From Baylisascaris procyonis (taxonomy: Eukaryota > Nematoda > Chromadorea > Rhabditida > Ascarididae), in assembly GCA_037389465.1 (NCBI GenBank), contig JAZARR010000070.1, positions 896,501 through 960,500 of the forward strand: 64,000 nucleotides of DNA, written 5' to 3'. A program made the position numbers and the translations under genes. Below, piece by piece: positions 61,467-64,000 of this stretch (position 1 is its first letter; every line of letters begins with the position of its first letter). Below the pieces are notes generated by a model that saw only the letters and a list, made by a program, of their open reading frames with translations, searched no databases and was not told the DNA's origin.

Positions 61467-64000
61467 ACATTAGGGGAACGATGGTGAATTCTCGGGTAAT
61501 TCTTGAGGAACTAGTTGGTTTTTTGGCTCTGACGTATATTTATTTAAATACTTGAATGCCAGGCTCACTTTTTTGTTTCGTATAATCTTTCGAAAGATAA
61601 ACAAATGATGAAACATGCCTAGGGTGGTTGATATAATATCGGTTTTCGCAAATTCGCTAGTTAAACCAAATGTTCCAGAGCTTAGGAGCAAATGAGTTGA
61701 GTGATAACGAATTTATATTCTAATCGAGCAGACTTCCCATATTTATCTTCCTGCAAAACGTTTTAACGTTTATTTTTGAGGCTCAACCCTAGAAGATTTT
61801 CAGATAAGTTGAGTGTTTCTGAATGAGAGTGAGTCAGCCTGAAAGTATTATAAGAGGTCATATTGTGGCTGATTATATTTGCTAAATTTCATAGCCCAAA
61901 ATTCAGTAGTTCATGAATGGAAGGTGCAGAAGAAATTAAGGAGGATTGTACAAATGTATTTAAAGGTGTGGTTTCATTATAATACGTTATTAAATGCAAA
62001 TTTTAATGCGTTTTGCCAATACAGACGTGCGAAGATGCGCTGTCTGTCTAAAGATTGGATTCGATTTCTTTTATGATACAATTTCTGTCGAAGATTTGTC
62101 GTGATTTTTGCTAAGCTTGATATGACTGGTGTTTTCACTGATAACGAAGTTAATGTACTTCACATAGGTTGATATTCCCTAGAATGATTTGCATCTCATT
62201 AGTTTTGACAATAATAGCTCAACCGAAATCAGATTCGTTGGTGTATTCATCCACTTAGCTAATTTAAGTTTCTGTGGTCGTAAAAGTATTTAAGCGTTTC
62301 GTGAACAGGAATCCAACCAGATTTGACTCGAACAAAATATAGAGGTGAATTTCTAGAAGAGTGTGAATCCGAGTTTTTCATGCAGTTTTGGTGATTAATA
62401 TTGATTGCTTTTGTGCAAAAAAGTTAGTTCATTTTTTTGCCCGGTTCGTAATCCTATTAAATTTAAAAGTCAACAAATAAGCGAACAGATTTTAGCATTT
62501 CGGTAATCTATAGTAGTGCTTATTGTTTAGCATATTTAAAAGCAACGGTTCGATAGAGGTACATTTGCAAATTTCTTTGCGTAATTTCTGAAGAAGTTTA
62601 TGGTGAAGAGTAAAAGAGGCGAAAATGGACATATAGGTTATTCTTATAGGATTTATTAGGATTCATAGTAGTCATTATTTCGTATTAGCAAATGGTTCTT
62701 CATATTTAGCCTTATTAGATGTTTGTATTTGCATTTTATGGAAATGAATTGATTCGCTATTTTTATCAATGAAATCGCTTTTCCACTTTCAACTTGAAAT
62801 TCATCACTCACCTTCACTTATGCTTGAGCTTGGAATAATTTATTACTCCATTATTAGATCTATATTTTACACTAGAATGACATCTTATATGTTAAAAAAT
62901 TTGTTGGTTTATTGGACATGACGTCATCTATATAGGCGCCCTAATGCCTAAGCATTTTATCCTTTATTGCTGTAGTAGATTTTTTTTAGACGAAGTGCTA
63001 GTTTTCAGCATCAGAAAATAGTTTCCTTGTCTTTTTTATTTCATGTCATCAGAGTCACCTACTTTAGCTGGGTAAAACCTGACAACAAGGTTTACCTAGC
63101 TAAAGCAGATGCCTGTGATGAGATGAGGCGATTCCTTTCGATCAATTTAGCGGTGCAGTCAGATTACCCATCTTTTCTTTACTGTAACGATCTTTTATAA
63201 AATGAGTTTTTCTCTCATAGTAACGTCATGTCTGCGCTTGTGTGCATATATGTATAACTCAGTGATCGACAGCTTCAAACTCTCTATTCATCTTATCTCA
63301 TTGTCATGGTTATCGTTGTGACATTTGGGAGGCTTAGAGATGATGTAATATTTGCATATGCAAATTTTGCATATGAAGAAGTTGGTTGTGGACAAAGAGG
63401 AATTCTTTAGCAAAGTTTTATGCAAATGGCCGATTTTCTCCGCAAAATTGACATCGAATGCTGTGCCATTTTTTCTTCTATTTGACATTCCCTGTTTGAT
63501 GTGTTGATCCAATTTGCACATGTAATGTGTTGCTATTGCAAATTGCCTTTGCGATAGAGGAGGGTTCTTTGATGCGATGCCTCGTTTATTTTTCATTTAT
63601 GGAAGTGGTCTGTATAGCGGATAACATTGCAACGGCTTACATTCTTTTAGTCTTGTTTCGATTTCCAATTCGTTGAGCTTGGCAACGACATGTGCTTGGC
63701 ATTCTGAAACCGAAACATTGCGATAGCTTTACAGCTTATCAACTGGTCTACTCAACCAGAAGAAAGTCTTAGTAATTAACTCTTAGTACATTTTTCGGTT
63801 TTTTAAACCTTTCGAATGGCTTCTGCCCTTCATCATCAATCCCAACATTACTGTTCTACTCTATAACTGTCTTTCGTGTCGATCAAATTTCGAGGCTCAT
63901 AAGATATTCGTTTTTGGGTTGTAATGATACTCAGTATTAAGGCGTCAACTTTTTTAAAGCAAGAAAGCTCGTGGGTTCATAGTCACAAGGTGTTTATACG
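61467..64000 (+). repeat. Tandem unit copy 7 (first 2,534 bp, cut by the window)
   Basis: Follows copy 6 without spacer and runs off the window, so the array extends further. It shares TATGTTAAAAAA with copies 5-6 and includes the CRE/TATA, hairpin and octamer regions. Confidence 0.97.
63046..63121 (+). ncRNA. Pre-miRNA-like hairpin, copy 7
   Basis: Identical by eye to copy 1; it lies in the partial last unit. Confidence 0.4.

Noticed and set aside
16603..64000. The 7.48-kb unit as a ribosomal DNA repeat or 5S/spliced-leader cluster
   Set aside because: The size is similar to nematode rDNA, but no 18S, 5.8S, 28S, 5S or spliced-leader sequence could be recognised, and the unit is mostly AT-rich.

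Overview
The window looks like nuclear DNA of a nematode, most plausibly a clade V strongylid-type worm. This is inference. The evidence is AT-rich DNA with small exons split by introns of 0.15-1.2 kb, short acceptors of the TTTCAG/TATAG/TTAAG type, GTAAG/GTGAG donors, a possible trans-splice acceptor just before a start codon, and a SET/TAF-I protein close to the animal family. No bacterial, organellar or rRNA gene was seen.

Layout. (1) 20-1701, minus strand: the last four located exons of a proline/serine-rich protein that I do not recognise. Its splice phases agree from exon to exon; its 5' part was not found. (2) 1702-6740: long non-coding stretch with a possible promoter patch (two CCAAT-type boxes plus a CRE) at 3925-3979. 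(3) 6779-11433, plus strand: a complete seven-exon SET/TAF-I (SPR-2-like) histone chaperone gene, 260 residues, the only confidently identified gene. (4) 11434-16602: mostly empty, with a few exon-like pieces (12347-12517, 13605-13732, 15662-15751, 16314-16416) whose joining is unresolved. (5) 16603 to the window end: a head-to-tail tandem array of a 7.47-7.48 kb unit, six complete copies and one partial copy, nearly identical and running off the right edge.

The repeat unit holds no recognisable rRNA, tRNA, snRNA, spliced-leader RNA or transposase gene. Each unit carries, in order: a CRE next to a TATA-like box; a 76-nt imperfect hairpin of pre-miRNA shape about 120 bp downstream; a cluster of POU/octamer motifs, perfectly palindromic in every copy but the first; an exon-like ORF that is closed by a stop in copies 1-4 and open in copies 5-6; two fold-back elements with different arms but a shared core in opposite orientation; a 16-19 nt G tract; a GC-rich island with a duplicated 25-bp palindromic box; and a GC-rich right end.

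Copy-specific variants are mostly nested along the array, with at least one discordant site. This fits repeated unequal exchange plus gene conversion, with the edge copy (copy 1) most diverged. The most interesting point is the amplification of a candidate small-RNA hairpin with its own promoter-like sequence in a long tandem array. All functional readings of the unit are inference; no expression or homology data could be consulted.
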